Part shown: positions 8,064-17,427 of the stretch, piece after piece
Position numbering within the stretch: the stretch's first letter is position 1
Layout: each line of letters starts with the position of its first letter
From: Mangrovivirga halotolerans
Lineage (GTDB): Bacteria; Bacteroidota; Bacteroidia; Cytophagales; Cyclobacteriaceae
NCBI RefSeq assembly: GCF_026241165.1
Contig: NZ_JAPFQN010000003.1
Location: 1 to 64,000 of the forward strand
Direction of reading: 5' to 3'
Length of the DNA: 64,000 nt
Position numbers and translations under genes: made by a program
Notes under the pieces: model-generated
What the model was told of the DNA's origin: nothing
Database searches by the model: none
The model's input: the letters and a program-made list of their open reading frames with translations, nothing else

Positions 8064-10103
8064 ATGAAATTACTTTATACAACTTTATTTCTTTTAATAG
8101 CCCTGACAGTGTTGGGACAAAGTTCTTCAACTTTAGAACCAATTGACATTTTTGATCTGGAATATATCTCTAATCCGACGATTTCTGAAGATGGGGAAAA
8201 GATTATTTACGTGAGAAATTCTAAAGATATTATGTCAGATAAGGGAGCCTCCAATTTATGGATAGTTAATCCTGACGGATCAAATCATTACCCGCTTACT
8301 ACAGGTAATTATAGTAATTCATCTCCTTCTTTGTCCCCGGATGGAAATAAGCTGGCATATGTCTCTAATAAATCAGGAAAACAGCAAATACATTTGATGT
8401 GGCTTGATAAAGGCATTCAATTTAAGTTAACGAATCTTCAAAAATCCCCTTCTCAGCTTACCTGGTCGCCAGATGGGAAGTATATCGCTTTTCAAATGTT
8501 TGTAGATAAGAAGCCCGAAAGCCTGGTTAATTTACCAGCAAAGCCAAAAGGTGCAAATTGGGCTGATCCAACTGTATATATAGATGAAATGGTTTATCGG
8601 AGAGATGGCTCAGGTTATGTTAAACCAGGCAATTCCCAGGTTTTTGTAATCAGTACGAATGGCGGAACTCCTCGTCAAATTACCTCAGGAGAGGTAGATC
8701 ATGTTGGGATGATGAGTTGGAGTAAAGATTCAAAATACATATTTCTGAGTGCTAACCACGATGATGACAGAGAGTTTAATCCATTGGATTCAGAAATATA
8801 TAGAATAAGTGTATCAGATGGTTCAAATACTGCTTTAACTGAGCGATATGGTCCAGATTCCAGTCCAATTGTTTCTCCGGATGGTTCGAAAATAGCCTAT
8901 CTGGGTTTTGATGACAAAAAACTAGGGTATCATAATTCGTCAATTTATGTAATGAACATTGACGGGAGTTCTTCTGAGAAGATTGAGACTAATATAGATA
9001 ATTCCATTTATAACATTCAATGGTCAGGCAATGACAGGATTTTCTTTTTATATGATGAAGAGGGAAATACAAAAGTGGCATCGACTAATCTTAATGGCAA
9101 GTACCGAGATGAGATCAATAATGTTGGAGGTTTATCATTAGGTCGTCCCTATAGTGGTGGAGACTTTAGTGTGTCAAACGATGGAGTTGTTGCTTTTACT
9201 CATACTACACCAGATCATCCAGCAGACCTTGCAGTGTATGATAAAGAAGTACAGCGCATTACCAGGCTGAATGAAGATCTGTTTAACTATAAGCAGCTTG
9301 GAGAAGTGGAAGAGATTTGGTATGAATCAAGCCATGACGGAAAGAAGATACAGGGTTGGATTTGTAAGCCTCCAAATTTTGACTCTACGAAAAAATATCC
9401 GTTAATATTAGAGATTCACGGAGGTCCCTTCGCAAATTACGGAGACAGATTTTCTACGGAAGTCCAGCTTTATGCTGCTGCAGGATATGTAGTGTTGTAT
9501 ACCAATCCAAGGGGAAGTACAAGTTACGGAGCAGATTTTGCTAATGAGATCCACCATAACTATCCAAGTAATGATTATGAAGATCTGATGTCAGGTGTTG
9601 ATGCAGTGATCGAAAAAGGTTATGTGGACGAAAATCGTTTGTTTGTTACTGGTGGTAGTGGCGGGGGAGTTCTGACTGCCTGGATAATAGGAAAAACAGA
9701 TCGATTCAGAGCAGCTGTAGTAGCGAAACCAGTAATCAACTGGTATAGTCATACTTTAAGTGCTGATAACCCCGTATTTTTTACCGAATACTGGTTCCCT
9801 GGTAAGCCGTGGGAGGTTCCTGAAGAGTATATGAAGAGATCTCCGATTTCACTTGTTGGAAATGTAACAACTCCAACTATGTTATTGACAGGAGAAAATG
9901 ATTACCGAACGCCGATATCAGAATCGGAACAGTATTATGCAGCATTAAAGCTTAATAAGGTACCTTCTGCATTGGTAAGAATTCAGGAGGCAAGTCACGG
10001 TATAGCAGCTAAACCGAGTAATTTGATAAATAAAGTAGTTTATATTCTTGGGTGGTTTAATAAGTTTGATGTTTCAGAAGAAAATTTAAATACTGAAAAA
10101 TAA
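8064..10103 (+). CDS. S9 family prolyl oligopeptidase-type peptidase, exported
   Basis: Serine peptidase of 679 aa from the ATG at 8064; this start gives a clean signal peptide (MKLLYTTLFLLIALTVLGQ), while the in-frame start at 8028 would put 12 polar residues in front. Residues about 25-410 form a beta propeller of PD40/WD40-like blades (repeated SPDGxKIAY motifs), and the rest is the alpha/beta hydrolase domain. The nucleophile is Ser532 in TGGSGGG; TGENDYRTP holds the Asp and EASHGI the His. The propeller restricts access to short peptides; members are dipeptidyl- or acylaminoacyl-peptidases, and the exact specificity is not readable. The stop codon abuts the next start codon, so the two genes are co-transcribed. 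Confidence 0.92.
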   Translation: MKLLYTTLFLLIALTVLGQSSSTLEPIDIFDLEYISNPTISEDGEKIIYVRNSKDIMSDKGASNLWIVNPDGSNHYPLTTGNYSNSSPSLSPDGNKLAYVSNKSGKQQIHLMWLDKGIQFKLTNLQKSPSQLTWSPDGKYIAFQMFVDKKPESLVNLPAKPKGANWADPTVYIDEMVYRRDGSGYVKPGNSQVFVISTNGGTPRQITSGEVDHVGMMSWSKDSKYIFLSANHDDDREFNPLDSEIYRISVSDGSNTALTERYGPDSSPIVSPDGSKIAYLGFDDKKLGYHNSSIYVMNIDGSSSEKIETNIDNSIYNIQWSGNDRIFFLYDEEGNTKVASTNLNGKYRDEINNVGGLSLGRPYSGGDFSVSNDGVVAFTHTTPDHPADLAVYDKEVQRITRLNEDLFNYKQLGEVEEIWYESSHDGKKIQGWICKPPNFDSTKKYPLILEIHGGPFANYGDRFSTEVQLYAAAGYVVLYTNPRGSTSYGADFANEIHHNYPSNDYEDLMSGVDAVIEKGYVDENRLFVTGGSGGGVLTAWIIGKTDRFRAAVVAKPVINWYSHTLSADNPVFFTEYWFPGKPWEVPEEYMKRSPISLVGNVTTPTMLLTGENDYRTPISESEQYYAALKLNKVPSALVRIQEASHGIAAKPSNLINKVVYILGWFNKFDVSEENLNTEK

Positions 10104-11096
10104 ATGAAGACAGCGGTATTTAGTACAAAGTCTTATGACAGGGAATATCTGAACAGGTTTAATTCAAGTCATTCTCATGAATTGACTTATTTTGAAGCTC
10201 CGTTAAATAAAAACACAGTGAATTTAACTGTGGGGTATGAGGCTGTTTGTGTTTTTGTAAATGATGATTTGAATAAAGAGGTTATTGATGAATTGTCATC
10301 AAAGGGGGTAAAAGTAATTGCACTGAGATGTGCCGGATTTAACAATGTGGATCTCGATGAGGCTACAAACAAAGGAATTGCAGTAGTAAGGGTGCCAACA
10401 TATTCTCCTCAGGCGGTTGCTGAACATGCGATGGCTTTAATTTTAACATTAAATCGCAAAACCCATAAAGCGTATAATCGAATCAGGGAAAGTAATTTTT
10501 CTCTTGAAAGGCTTACTGGATTTGATATTCATGGGAAAACAGTTGGGATAATTGGAACAGGTCATATAGGAGCATTGTTTGCGAAAATTGTCCTTGGCTT
10601 TGGATGTAATGTGATCGGATATGATGTGAATGAAAATAAGGAATTAGTTGACGCAGGAGTTAAGTATTGTGGTCTGGATGAATTATTTAAAAATTCAGAT
10701 ATTATTTCTTTGCATTGCCCATTGATTCCTGCCACCCATCATCTGCTTAATAAAAATGCATTTGATAAGATGAAAGATGGCGTTATGGTGATCAATACAT
10801 CAAGAGGTGCTCTGATCAATACCACTGATGCGATTGCTGCACTTAAATCGGGTAGACTAGGTTACTTAGGAATAGATGTCTATGAGCAGGAGGAAAAACT
10901 ATTTTTCAAAGACTTATCGGAAGAAATAATTGAAGATGATGAGATTTCCAGGTTAATGACTTTCCCAAATGTTTTAATTACTTCACATCAAGGTTTTTTT
11001 ACCAAAGAAGCATTAGAGGAAATAGCGAGTACTACATTGAAGAACTTAACTGATATTGAAGAAGGTAGAGGCTCGAAGAATGAAATAAAGGTATAA
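10104..11096 (+). CDS. D-lactate dehydrogenase (D-2-hydroxyacid dehydrogenase family)
   Basis: 330-aa cytoplasmic NAD-dependent enzyme that interconverts pyruvate and D-lactate. The Rossmann loop GIIGTGHIG starts near residue 148. The catalytic set is present: Arg234 in NTSRGALI, Glu263 in IDVYEQEE, and His295 in TSHQGFFT; YEQEE followed by a Phe-rich loop is typical of fermentative D-LDH rather than of phosphoglycerate dehydrogenase. It starts directly after the stop codon of the S9 peptidase, an unusual functional pairing, and ends at a bidirectional terminator shared with the desaturase. Confidence 0.92.
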   Translation: MKTAVFSTKSYDREYLNRFNSSHSHELTYFEAPLNKNTVNLTVGYEAVCVFVNDDLNKEVIDELSSKGVKVIALRCAGFNNVDLDEATNKGIAVVRVPTYSPQAVAEHAMALILTLNRKTHKAYNRIRESNFSLERLTGFDIHGKTVGIIGTGHIGALFAKIVLGFGCNVIGYDVNENKELVDAGVKYCGLDELFKNSDIISLHCPLIPATHHLLNKNAFDKMKDGVMVINTSRGALINTTDAIAALKSGRLGYLGIDVYEQEEKLFFKDLSEEIIEDDEISRLMTFPNVLITSHQGFFTKEALEEIASTTLKNLTDIEEGRGSKNEIKV

Positions 11097-11126
11097 AAAA
11101 AGGGAGGATGAACCTCCCTTAATTTT
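11096..11126. terminator. Bidirectional terminator between convergent genes
   Basis: AAGGGAGG (11100-11107) and CCTCCCTT (11113-11120) form an 8-bp stem with a five-base loop, flanked by an A run on the left and AATTTTAT on the right. It can end both the D-LDH transcript and the converging desaturase transcript. Confidence 0.88.
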
Positions 11127-11129
11127 ATA

Positions 11130-12245
11130 TTATGCTGCCATTCTCAATTCATAGTCAGGCTTAATTTTATCTTGCCTTCCAAGTGTTTTAAGAAGTTTAA
11201 AATGACTTCTTAAAGCAGAGGTGAAACTTGCCTCATAGAAATATGGCAGGTTGTATTTTTTTGTTGTCTTTTGGATGATTCTGGATATTTCAGGATAATG
11301 AACATGGCATACATAAGGAAATAAATGATGTTCAATCTGATAATTCAGACCTCCGATAAAATATGAAAGGACTTTATTGTTCATTGCAAAATTTGAAGTT
11401 GTTAAAATCTGGTGTACAGACCAGTTTTCTTCAATCATTTGCTCATCCTGCATTACAAAATCTGAAGTTGGTACCACGTGTGCCGGCTGGAAAATCAAGC
11501 TAAGTGATAAGCCTGCCACAGCATGCATGGTGATGAACATCAAAACAGTCATCCATACTGGAGTGCTTAATACTAAAATCGGTAATACCAGAAATACTCC
11601 AAGATAAAATAATTTTGAAATAATAATTTTAAACATTCGGGTAGCAACTTCCTTGTTAGACTTGATAAGTCCTTTTTTGCGGTAGTTAAATACTTTTATA
11701 TAATCTTTTATTGCCATCCATTGAATGGTCGAAATACTATAAAGGAATATCGCATAAATATGCTGATATCTGTGAAACCATCTTCTTGGCTGATTTGGAG
11801 TGAACCTTAATACATATCTTGGTTGTATATCCTCATCCGCATGTTCGATGTTGGTATAGGTATGATGAAGCACATTGTGTTGTAACTGCCATAACCTTCC
11901 ATCTACACCCATAAGCGGCGCGGTAAGACCAAGCAGGTTATTTAACATTTTCTTCCCTGATAGAGATCCGTGTAAAGCATCATGCATTACTGAGGTACCA
12001 ATAAATGCCATACCTAATCCCATGGTAATCCATGCGCCGAACATCAAAATAGGATTTTGAATAACTCCGGTAAGCATTAAAATAAAGGGAGCCAGATAAA
12101 CAGATAAGGCAAAAATGGTTTTGAACAGAACTGTGTTGTTACCTGTTTTCTTTAGTTGATTCTTTTTGAAGTATTCGTTGACTTGTTTTTTAATCTCGGC
12201 AGAAAACTCCTTGTTAATTGTTCTTGAAAATTTGTATCTAATCAT
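11130..12245 (-). CDS. Membrane fatty acid desaturase (acyl-lipid/acyl-CoA front-end type)
   Basis: 371-aa integral membrane di-iron enzyme that introduces a double bond into a fatty acyl chain with O2 and an electron donor. The three histidine boxes are all present: HDALH (88-92), HNVLHH (123-128) and QIEHH in the C-terminal third; Gln in place of the first His of box three is the mark of the front-end and related linoleoyl-CoA desaturase group. Hydrophobic helices lie between the boxes. There is no fused cytochrome b5 domain, so ferredoxin or a separate donor is needed. It has its own promoter region (about 290 bp to the divergent DUF302 gene). Likely adjusts membrane fluidity. Confidence 0.93.
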   Translation of the reverse strand: MIRYKFSRTINKEFSAEIKKQVNEYFKKNQLKKTGNNTVLFKTIFALSVYLAPFILMLTGVIQNPILMFGAWITMGLGMAFIGTSVMHDALHGSLSGKKMLNNLLGLTAPLMGVDGRLWQLQHNVLHHTYTNIEHADEDIQPRYVLRFTPNQPRRWFHRYQHIYAIFLYSISTIQWMAIKDYIKVFNYRKKGLIKSNKEVATRMFKIIISKLFYLGVFLVLPILVLSTPVWMTVLMFITMHAVAGLSLSLIFQPAHVVPTSDFVMQDEQMIEENWSVHQILTTSNFAMNNKVLSYFIGGLNYQIEHHLFPYVCHVHYPEISRIIQKTTKKYNLPYFYEASFTSALRSHFKLLKTLGRQDKIKPDYELRMAA

Positions 12246-12536
12246 AAAAGGGTTAATTGGTTCTTCTAAATAATTTTTATCCTTTTTTTGATTGTAGATA
12301 TCGGATTGAACTATTTAAAAGAGATATTCTTTTATTCCTAACGTCAAATTTAACTATTAGATGTCATGATACCTAATTTAATTCCTATGGTAGAAAAATA
12401 CCATGTAATTCTATAACCTTATAACCAGAATTATAGACCTAGGAGAATCGCTACTATTGGTTAAGTGTTTAAAGTCACAGTCTGGCTCAACTAAAAATGC
12501 TAAATTGAAGAAAGCAAATATAATCAACAAAACGTC

Positions 12537-12929
12537 ATGAAATATTATTATAACACCACTGTAGAAAATAAGGGTTTTGATGAGGTCATAGATCTTGTTA
12601 CAGCACATTTAAAAGAAGAAGGCTTTGGAGTACTGACTGAAATTGATGTAAAATCAACACTAAAAAAGAAATTAGATGTCGACTTTAAAAAGTACAGGAT
12701 ATTAGGAGCTTGCAATCCTGAATTTGCTCATAAAGCTTTACAAGCTGAGGATAAAATAGGAGTGTTTTTACCATGTAATGTTATTGTTGAAGAAAATGAT
12801 AATGGTTCAATAGAAGTTTCAGCAGTAGATCCGGTTGCTTCTATGGGTGCTGTTGAAAATGATGAGCTAAATAATATTGCTGGAGAGGTGAGGTCTAGAC
12901 TTCAAAAAGTCATAAAGGAATTAAATTAG
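12537..12929 (+). CDS. DUF302 domain protein
   Basis: 130-aa soluble protein that is one DUF302 domain throughout. Features seen are the N-terminal GFDEVIDLVTAHLKEEGFGVLTEID segment in part, the YRILGACNPEFAHKAL motif near residues 55-70, and LPCNVIVEE; the Cys in GACNP and the Cys in LPCN are the conserved pair. DUF302 proteins dimerise and are often found with heavy-metal or redox genes, but no reaction is proven. The divergent neighbour is the desaturase and the next gene is an APC permease 60 bp downstream, which gives no clear functional hint. Confidence 0.9.
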   Translation: MKYYYNTTVENKGFDEVIDLVTAHLKEEGFGVLTEIDVKSTLKKKLDVDFKKYRILGACNPEFAHKALQAEDKIGVFLPCNVIVEENDNGSIEVSAVDPVASMGAVENDELNNIAGEVRSRLQKVIKELN

Positions 12930-12989
12930 TCGATTAGCTGATTATACCTTTTGAGAAGATAATAATTCTTGTTAGCTTATTATTCTCTC

Positions 12990-14237
12990 ATGGGTAACTC
13001 AGAAAATACATCGAATAACGAAAATACCGGACTGAAAAGAAGTCTGACACTATCTCAGCTTGTTTTTTACGGGGTCGGTACAATTTTGGGGCTCGGAATT
13101 TATGTCCTTTTAGGAAAGGTAGCGGGTAAAGCAGGAATGATGGCTCCAGTATCCTTTCTGATAGCAGCGGTCCTGGCGACATTTACCGGAATATCATATG
13201 GTGAACTATCTGCAAGGATTCCCAAAAGTGCCGGAGAGGTTAATTATGTCGACCGCGCCTTTAATATCAAAATAGTTTCTTCAATAGTTGGCTGGCTTAT
13301 TGTTTTATCAGCAATAGTATCTACAGCCACAGTAGTCAATGGGTATACAGGTTATGTGCATGTATTCATTGAAGAATTACCTGATTGGGTAATAATTACA
13401 GCAATTGTTCTTATTCTGGGAGGCATAGCTATCTGGGGTATTACCGAGTCTGCTCTTACCATTACAATTATTACTATCATTGAGATATGTGGTATTTTGA
13501 TCGTCATATTTATATCAGGTGATAACTTATCTTCATTTCCCGACAGGTGGCAGGAGATCGTACCAGGATTTAATCTAACTGACTTTAAAGCAGTAATGCT
13601 TGGGGCATTTCTTGCATTTTTTACATTTATCGGTTTTCAAGATATGGTTAATGTAGCCGAAGAAGCAAAGAATCCTGAAAAGGATATGCCAAGGGCTATA
13701 ATTATTTCCCTGAGCATCCTTGTGGTTCTTTATATGCTTGTAGCTACCATAGCAGCTTTGGGATTAAGTCCGGAAGAACTCGGTAAAAGTGATGCACCCT
13801 TGGCTGATATTCTTGCAAAAGAAGGTAGTGGCTACCCAAAGATTATTTCAGGAATTAGTTTAATCGCTATAATCAATGGGGTTTTAGTTCAAATAGTGAT
13901 GATCGCCAGAGTATTATATGGAATGGCGGAGAAGGATATGGCCCCACAGCTTTTCGGGAAGATTAATCAAAAAACCCGTACCCCGATATGGTCTACGGTT
14001 ATATCAACTATAGTTATTTTAGTACTGGCTCTTTTATTTAATTTGGAATCTTTAGCAAAAACCACAAATTATATTTTGATCGTAGTATTCATCATGATCA
14101 ATCTTGCTCTTTGGAAAATCAAAACAGAAGATAAGCATCCTGAAGGGATAAAAACTTACCCTATATTTGTTCCTATTCTCGGGGCGATTTTGAGTTTTGC
14201 TGTTCTTGTTTTTCAGTTCATACAGGATTTATCATAA
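12990..14237 (+). CDS. APC-superfamily amino acid permease
   Basis: 415-aa inner-membrane transporter from the ATG at 12990; a TTG at 12969 would add seven residues and is less likely. Around eleven to twelve hydrophobic helices are visible. The first carries the APC hallmark GTILGLGIYVLLG, the substrate-backbone loop of helix 1, and a loop in the middle reads FIGFQDMVNVAEEAKNPEKD, the family signature after helix 6. It takes up amino acids or polyamines with H+ or by exchange; the substrate is not readable. It follows the DUF302 gene in the same direction and may share a transcript. Confidence 0.92.
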   Translation: MGNSENTSNNENTGLKRSLTLSQLVFYGVGTILGLGIYVLLGKVAGKAGMMAPVSFLIAAVLATFTGISYGELSARIPKSAGEVNYVDRAFNIKIVSSIVGWLIVLSAIVSTATVVNGYTGYVHVFIEELPDWVIITAIVLILGGIAIWGITESALTITIITIIEICGILIVIFISGDNLSSFPDRWQEIVPGFNLTDFKAVMLGAFLAFFTFIGFQDMVNVAEEAKNPEKDMPRAIIISLSILVVLYMLVATIAALGLSPEELGKSDAPLADILAKEGSGYPKIISGISLIAIINGVLVQIVMIARVLYGMAEKDMAPQLFGKINQKTRTPIWSTVISTIVILVLALLFNLESLAKTTNYILIVVFIMINLALWKIKTEDKHPEGIKTYPIFVPILGAILSFAVLVFQFIQDLS

Positions 14238-14363
14238 TACGTTAAATCCATTAATATTTGATTCTGACCTTTCCAACAATTTATTTATTTCAAAACTAAT
14301 AAATTGTTGATTCTTATTTATCAATGGGGTAATATTATATATTAAACTTTTTATTATTTAAAA

Positions 14364-15053
14364 ATGCCCCTCCCAATGATAAAAGCAGGATTTATTCTTC
14401 TCTCTTTATTAATGATAGTCAGCCCAATTGTATTATTTTTAAAAGCTACGGATGACAAACTTAAACTAATCAAGCGTTATATTATCATTATATTTCTTTG
14501 GTTAGTATATGTGTTGGGATTAAGCTTTTCGGGTGTATTACTAAATTTTGATTTACCTCCCAGAATTCCTCTCTTAATAATTTTACCATCGATTTTACTA
14601 TCTATTTTACTGACCGGTCAACCAATTTTTAAACGGAATCTGAATCAGTTTTCCCCAAATTTTCCGATTAATGTTCAGGCATATAGAATTGCTGTGGAAT
14701 TATTGATTTTAGGAGCGATATTATATGGCTATTTTCCCGAGGGTGTAAGCTTTGATGGAACAAATTATGACATCTTAGTGGGGTTAACTGCTCCGGTTAT
14801 AGGTGTTTTATTTATGAGGGATAAAATTACCAGAAAATGGGTCCTTGCATGGAATATAGGCGCACTTATAATATTAACCTTTACTGGATATTCTTTTGTT
14901 TCAACCTATTATATACACCCAGAATTCTCTTCTGATGTGAGTCGGGAGTTATTAACAGAATTTCCATTTATTTTGCTGCCGGGTCTACTATTGCCATTAG
15001 CGATTTTTTATCATATTGTTTCAATTCGGCAGTCCATAATAAATAAGTTCTAA
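14364..15053 (+). CDS. Multi-pass membrane protein of unknown function
   Basis: 229-aa protein with about six or seven hydrophobic helices and no recognisable motif. Helices lie near residues 6-27, 38-60, 68-86, 107-124, 138-151, 161-180 and 200-222. The second ATG (residue 5) could also be the start. The next gene, a membrane-bound hydrolase, begins 21 bp downstream and is probably co-transcribed. I do not recognise the family. Confidence 0.7.
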   Translation: MPLPMIKAGFILLSLLMIVSPIVLFLKATDDKLKLIKRYIIIIFLWLVYVLGLSFSGVLLNFDLPPRIPLLIILPSILLSILLTGQPIFKRNLNQFSPNFPINVQAYRIAVELLILGAILYGYFPEGVSFDGTNYDILVGLTAPVIGVLFMRDKITRKWVLAWNIGALIILTFTGYSFVSTYYIHPEFSSDVSRELLTEFPFILLPGLLLPLAIFYHIVSIRQSIINKF

Positions 15054-15074
15054 ATTTTTAAATTTACTTAATCG

Positions 15075-15626
15075 ATGGCATCATTATTTGGGCATGCATT
15101 TGCTGCATCTTCACTGGCATCTGTTTTTCCACCAGAAATTAAAACATTTAAGGTTATTTTATTGGGGATTATATGTTCTGTTCTCCCGGATATTGATGTA
15201 TTAGCCTTTAGTTTTGGGATTCCTTATGAAAACCTATGGGGACACCGAGGTATAACACATTCATTATTTTTTTCATTTTTAATCGGAGTAATTCTAGTCG
15301 GTCTTTTTTATCGGAAATTTTTGAATAATAAAGCAGGATTAGCACTTGGGTTCTATTTTTTCCTATGTTCTGCATCTCATATTATTCTTGATGCAATGAC
15401 AACAGGGGGATTGGGTGTTGCAGTTTTTGCTCCATTCGATACCCAAAGGTATTTCCTGCCAGTCAGGCCGATAAAAGTATCTCCTATTGGTGTTGGGAAT
15501 TTTTTTACTGACAGAGGTTTGAATGTTATTAAAAGTGAACTTATCTGGATCGGAATACCGGGAACATTAATTATTATTTTGTCTCTTTTTAGTCAACTAT
15601 GGAAGAAGTCAAAAGCAAAGAGTTAA
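15075..15626 (+). CDS. YdjM/DUF457-type membrane-bound metal-dependent hydrolase
   Basis: 183-aa inner-membrane protein of the LexA-binding, inner membrane-associated hydrolase family. It shows the family's metal-binding patches: a His near the N-terminus (FGHAFAAS), CSVLPDIDVLAF (Asp pair), WGHRGITHSLFFS (His cluster), and ASHIILDAMTTGG (His/Asp). Four or more hydrophobic helices lie between them. E. coli YdjM is SOS-induced and its exact substrate is unsettled; the fold relates to zinc-dependent phospholipase C-like enzymes. It follows the unknown membrane gene by 21 bp. Confidence 0.9.
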   Translation: MASLFGHAFAASSLASVFPPEIKTFKVILLGIICSVLPDIDVLAFSFGIPYENLWGHRGITHSLFFSFLIGVILVGLFYRKFLNNKAGLALGFYFFLCSASHIILDAMTTGGLGVAVFAPFDTQRYFLPVRPIKVSPIGVGNFFTDRGLNVIKSELIWIGIPGTLIIILSLFSQLWKKSKAKS

Positions 15627-15647
15627 AAGGTTTTATTTTAATGAGAA

Positions 15648-16610
15648 ATGACTAATTATTTATTGATACAATTAAAAATGGGGATTTATAAAAAGGCAAT
15701 GATGATCGGTTTTATCATGGCGATCATAAACATGGCAATGTTCGCCCAAACTGAAAAACGAGTAGTTATTACCATTGACGATGTTCCTCAAACCAATAGA
15801 TCCCGGTCGAATTTGTTGTCGAAATTAGATAGTCTTCAAATTCCGGTCTCCATTTTTATTAATGAAGCTAAAGTATATACAGATGGTGAAATAGATAGTT
15901 CTAAATTACTGATACTGGATGCCTGGATGAGTAAACCTTATGTTTCACCGGGTAATCATAGTTTTAGTCACCCTCGATATTCTACTACAGGACTAGAATT
16001 ATTTTCTGAGGAGGTTTTAAAGGGGGAAGTTTTGACCAGTCGTTTAGCTACTAAGTACGGTAAAGAATTAGAAGAATTTAGATTCCCATTTAATGATCTA
16101 GGTAAAGATTCATTACAGCATTTAGAGATTAAATTATTTTTAGAAAAAGAAGGATATAATATCACACCATTTACAGTTGAAAGCAGTGACTGGATGTTCA
16201 ATTACTTATATGAGTACTATCTTTCTCAAGGAGATTTAGAAAATGCACAGAGAATTGGAGATCGTTATGTAAATTATACTATAAGAATGTTTAAATTCTT
16301 TGAAGAGTTAATAGCAGAAGAGTATGAGAGGGAAATACCACATATTTATTTGTGTCATGATAATAAAATTAATTCAGATTATTTAGCAGAAATAATCTCC
16401 CGACTGGCTTTATTAGATTATAATTTCATTTCATTAAAAGAGGCAGTAAAGGATGATGTTTACGATCAAATAGATCATTATTATTTGAAGTATGGTATAA
16501 CCTGGATTTATCGATGGATGGAGGATGATAAATTAAGAAAAGAATATATGAAGAAAGAGCCAGGCATAGTCGATGTGTATGAGGAATATGAAAATGTACG
16601 TCTAAAGTAA
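15648..16610 (+). CDS. Polysaccharide deacetylase family protein (CE4/NodB fold), exported
   Basis: 320-aa exported protein. The signal peptide ends at MFAQ (about residue 34); the ATG at 15678 (residue 11) would give a more ordinary signal peptide and may be the true start. The mature part opens with VVITIDDVPQ, the CE4 TFDD motif with the catalytic base and metal Asp, followed by GNHSFSHP (His-His metal motif) and a RFPF motif in place of the usual RxPY/F. The final region (IYLCHDNKINSDYL) carries the closing His. Such enzymes remove N- or O-acetyl groups from peptidoglycan or other glycans. The last 70 residues are an unrecognised tail. The next gene follows six bp later. Confidence 0.88.
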   Translation: MTNYLLIQLKMGIYKKAMMIGFIMAIINMAMFAQTEKRVVITIDDVPQTNRSRSNLLSKLDSLQIPVSIFINEAKVYTDGEIDSSKLLILDAWMSKPYVSPGNHSFSHPRYSTTGLELFSEEVLKGEVLTSRLATKYGKELEEFRFPFNDLGKDSLQHLEIKLFLEKEGYNITPFTVESSDWMFNYLYEYYLSQGDLENAQRIGDRYVNYTIRMFKFFEELIAEEYEREIPHIYLCHDNKINSDYLAEIISRLALLDYNFISLKEAVKDDVYDQIDHYYLKYGITWIYRWMEDDKLRKEYMKKEPGIVDVYEEYENVRLK

Positions 16611-16616
16611 AATAAA

Positions 16617-17150
16617 ATGAGAAAAGTTGTTTCCTATATAGCTATTAGTCTCAATGGTAAGATTGCTGATTCTAACAGTTCTGTAGGCTGGCTCGAAAAA
16701 ATACCAAATCCTAAAAGACTGGATTATGGTTATTCCGAATTTTATGACAAGGTTGAGATTACCATCCAGGGCAATACTACTTATGATCAGGTTTTAGGAT
16801 TTGATACTGAATTTCCTTATAAAGGAAAGAAAAATTATGTTTTTACAAGGAGAAAGGATTTGAAAGAGGATGAAAACGTCAATTATGTAAATGAAGATCC
16901 GGTAAAATTCGTCAAGGAGCTCAAAAATGAGGCAGGTGGAATTATTTGGGTAATTGGTGGAGGACAAACAAATACTTTGCTTCTTTCAGGTGGTGTGATT
17001 GATGAACTAAAAGTATTTGTAATGCCAATTATAATCGATGATGGTATTGAAATATTTAGCGAGAATCAAACTATTAGCTCTCTGGAATTACTCGATTCTA
17101 AAACCTATTCAAATGGAGTAGTTGAACTTCATTACCGCATAAAGAATTAG
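16617..17150 (+). CDS. RibD C-terminal/dihydrofolate reductase-like protein
   Basis: 177-aa cytoplasmic protein with the DHFR fold as found in the RibD reductase domain. It starts RKVVSYIAISLNGKIAD, the usual opening strand with SLDG/SLNG, then has GNTTYDQV (the family's GRxTYE loop) and WVIGGGQTNTLLL (NADPH pyrophosphate loop). The single-domain proteins of this type are NADPH-dependent reductases of uncertain substrate and do not replace FolA or RibD. Starts six bp after the deacetylase gene, so it is likely on the same transcript. Confidence 0.88.
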   Translation: MRKVVSYIAISLNGKIADSNSSVGWLEKIPNPKRLDYGYSEFYDKVEITIQGNTTYDQVLGFDTEFPYKGKKNYVFTRRKDLKEDENVNYVNEDPVKFVKELKNEAGGIIWVIGGGQTNTLLLSGGVIDELKVFVMPIIIDDGIEIFSENQTISSLELLDSKTYSNGVVELHYRIKN

Positions 17151-17427
17151 ATGTTAATAGATTTCATACAAAAACTAAAAGTCTGTACTTTTCAACATCA
17201 TTAAAAAGTTCTTTTTAAAAGAAATTAAATAGGGTTTATTCATTTATGTATTAAGTAGATCTGAATTAGATGTGCCAATAAAATTAATCGATTAATTTCA
17301 TCGCTTTTTTACTTTTAACATGTCTGTTGTTTATATATTATATTATTTAATATTATCTCTTGATAAATTAAACGGGATAGAATTAACATTTAATTGTTAA
17401 TTATTTTCTGTATTTTGAGGTATAAAG

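Noticed and set aside
12381-12450. Small inverted repeats (ATGGTA/TACCAT and TCTATAA/TTATAGA) between desaturase and DUF302 genes
   Set aside because: Short, AT-rich and at no set distance from either start; expected by chance in such DNA.
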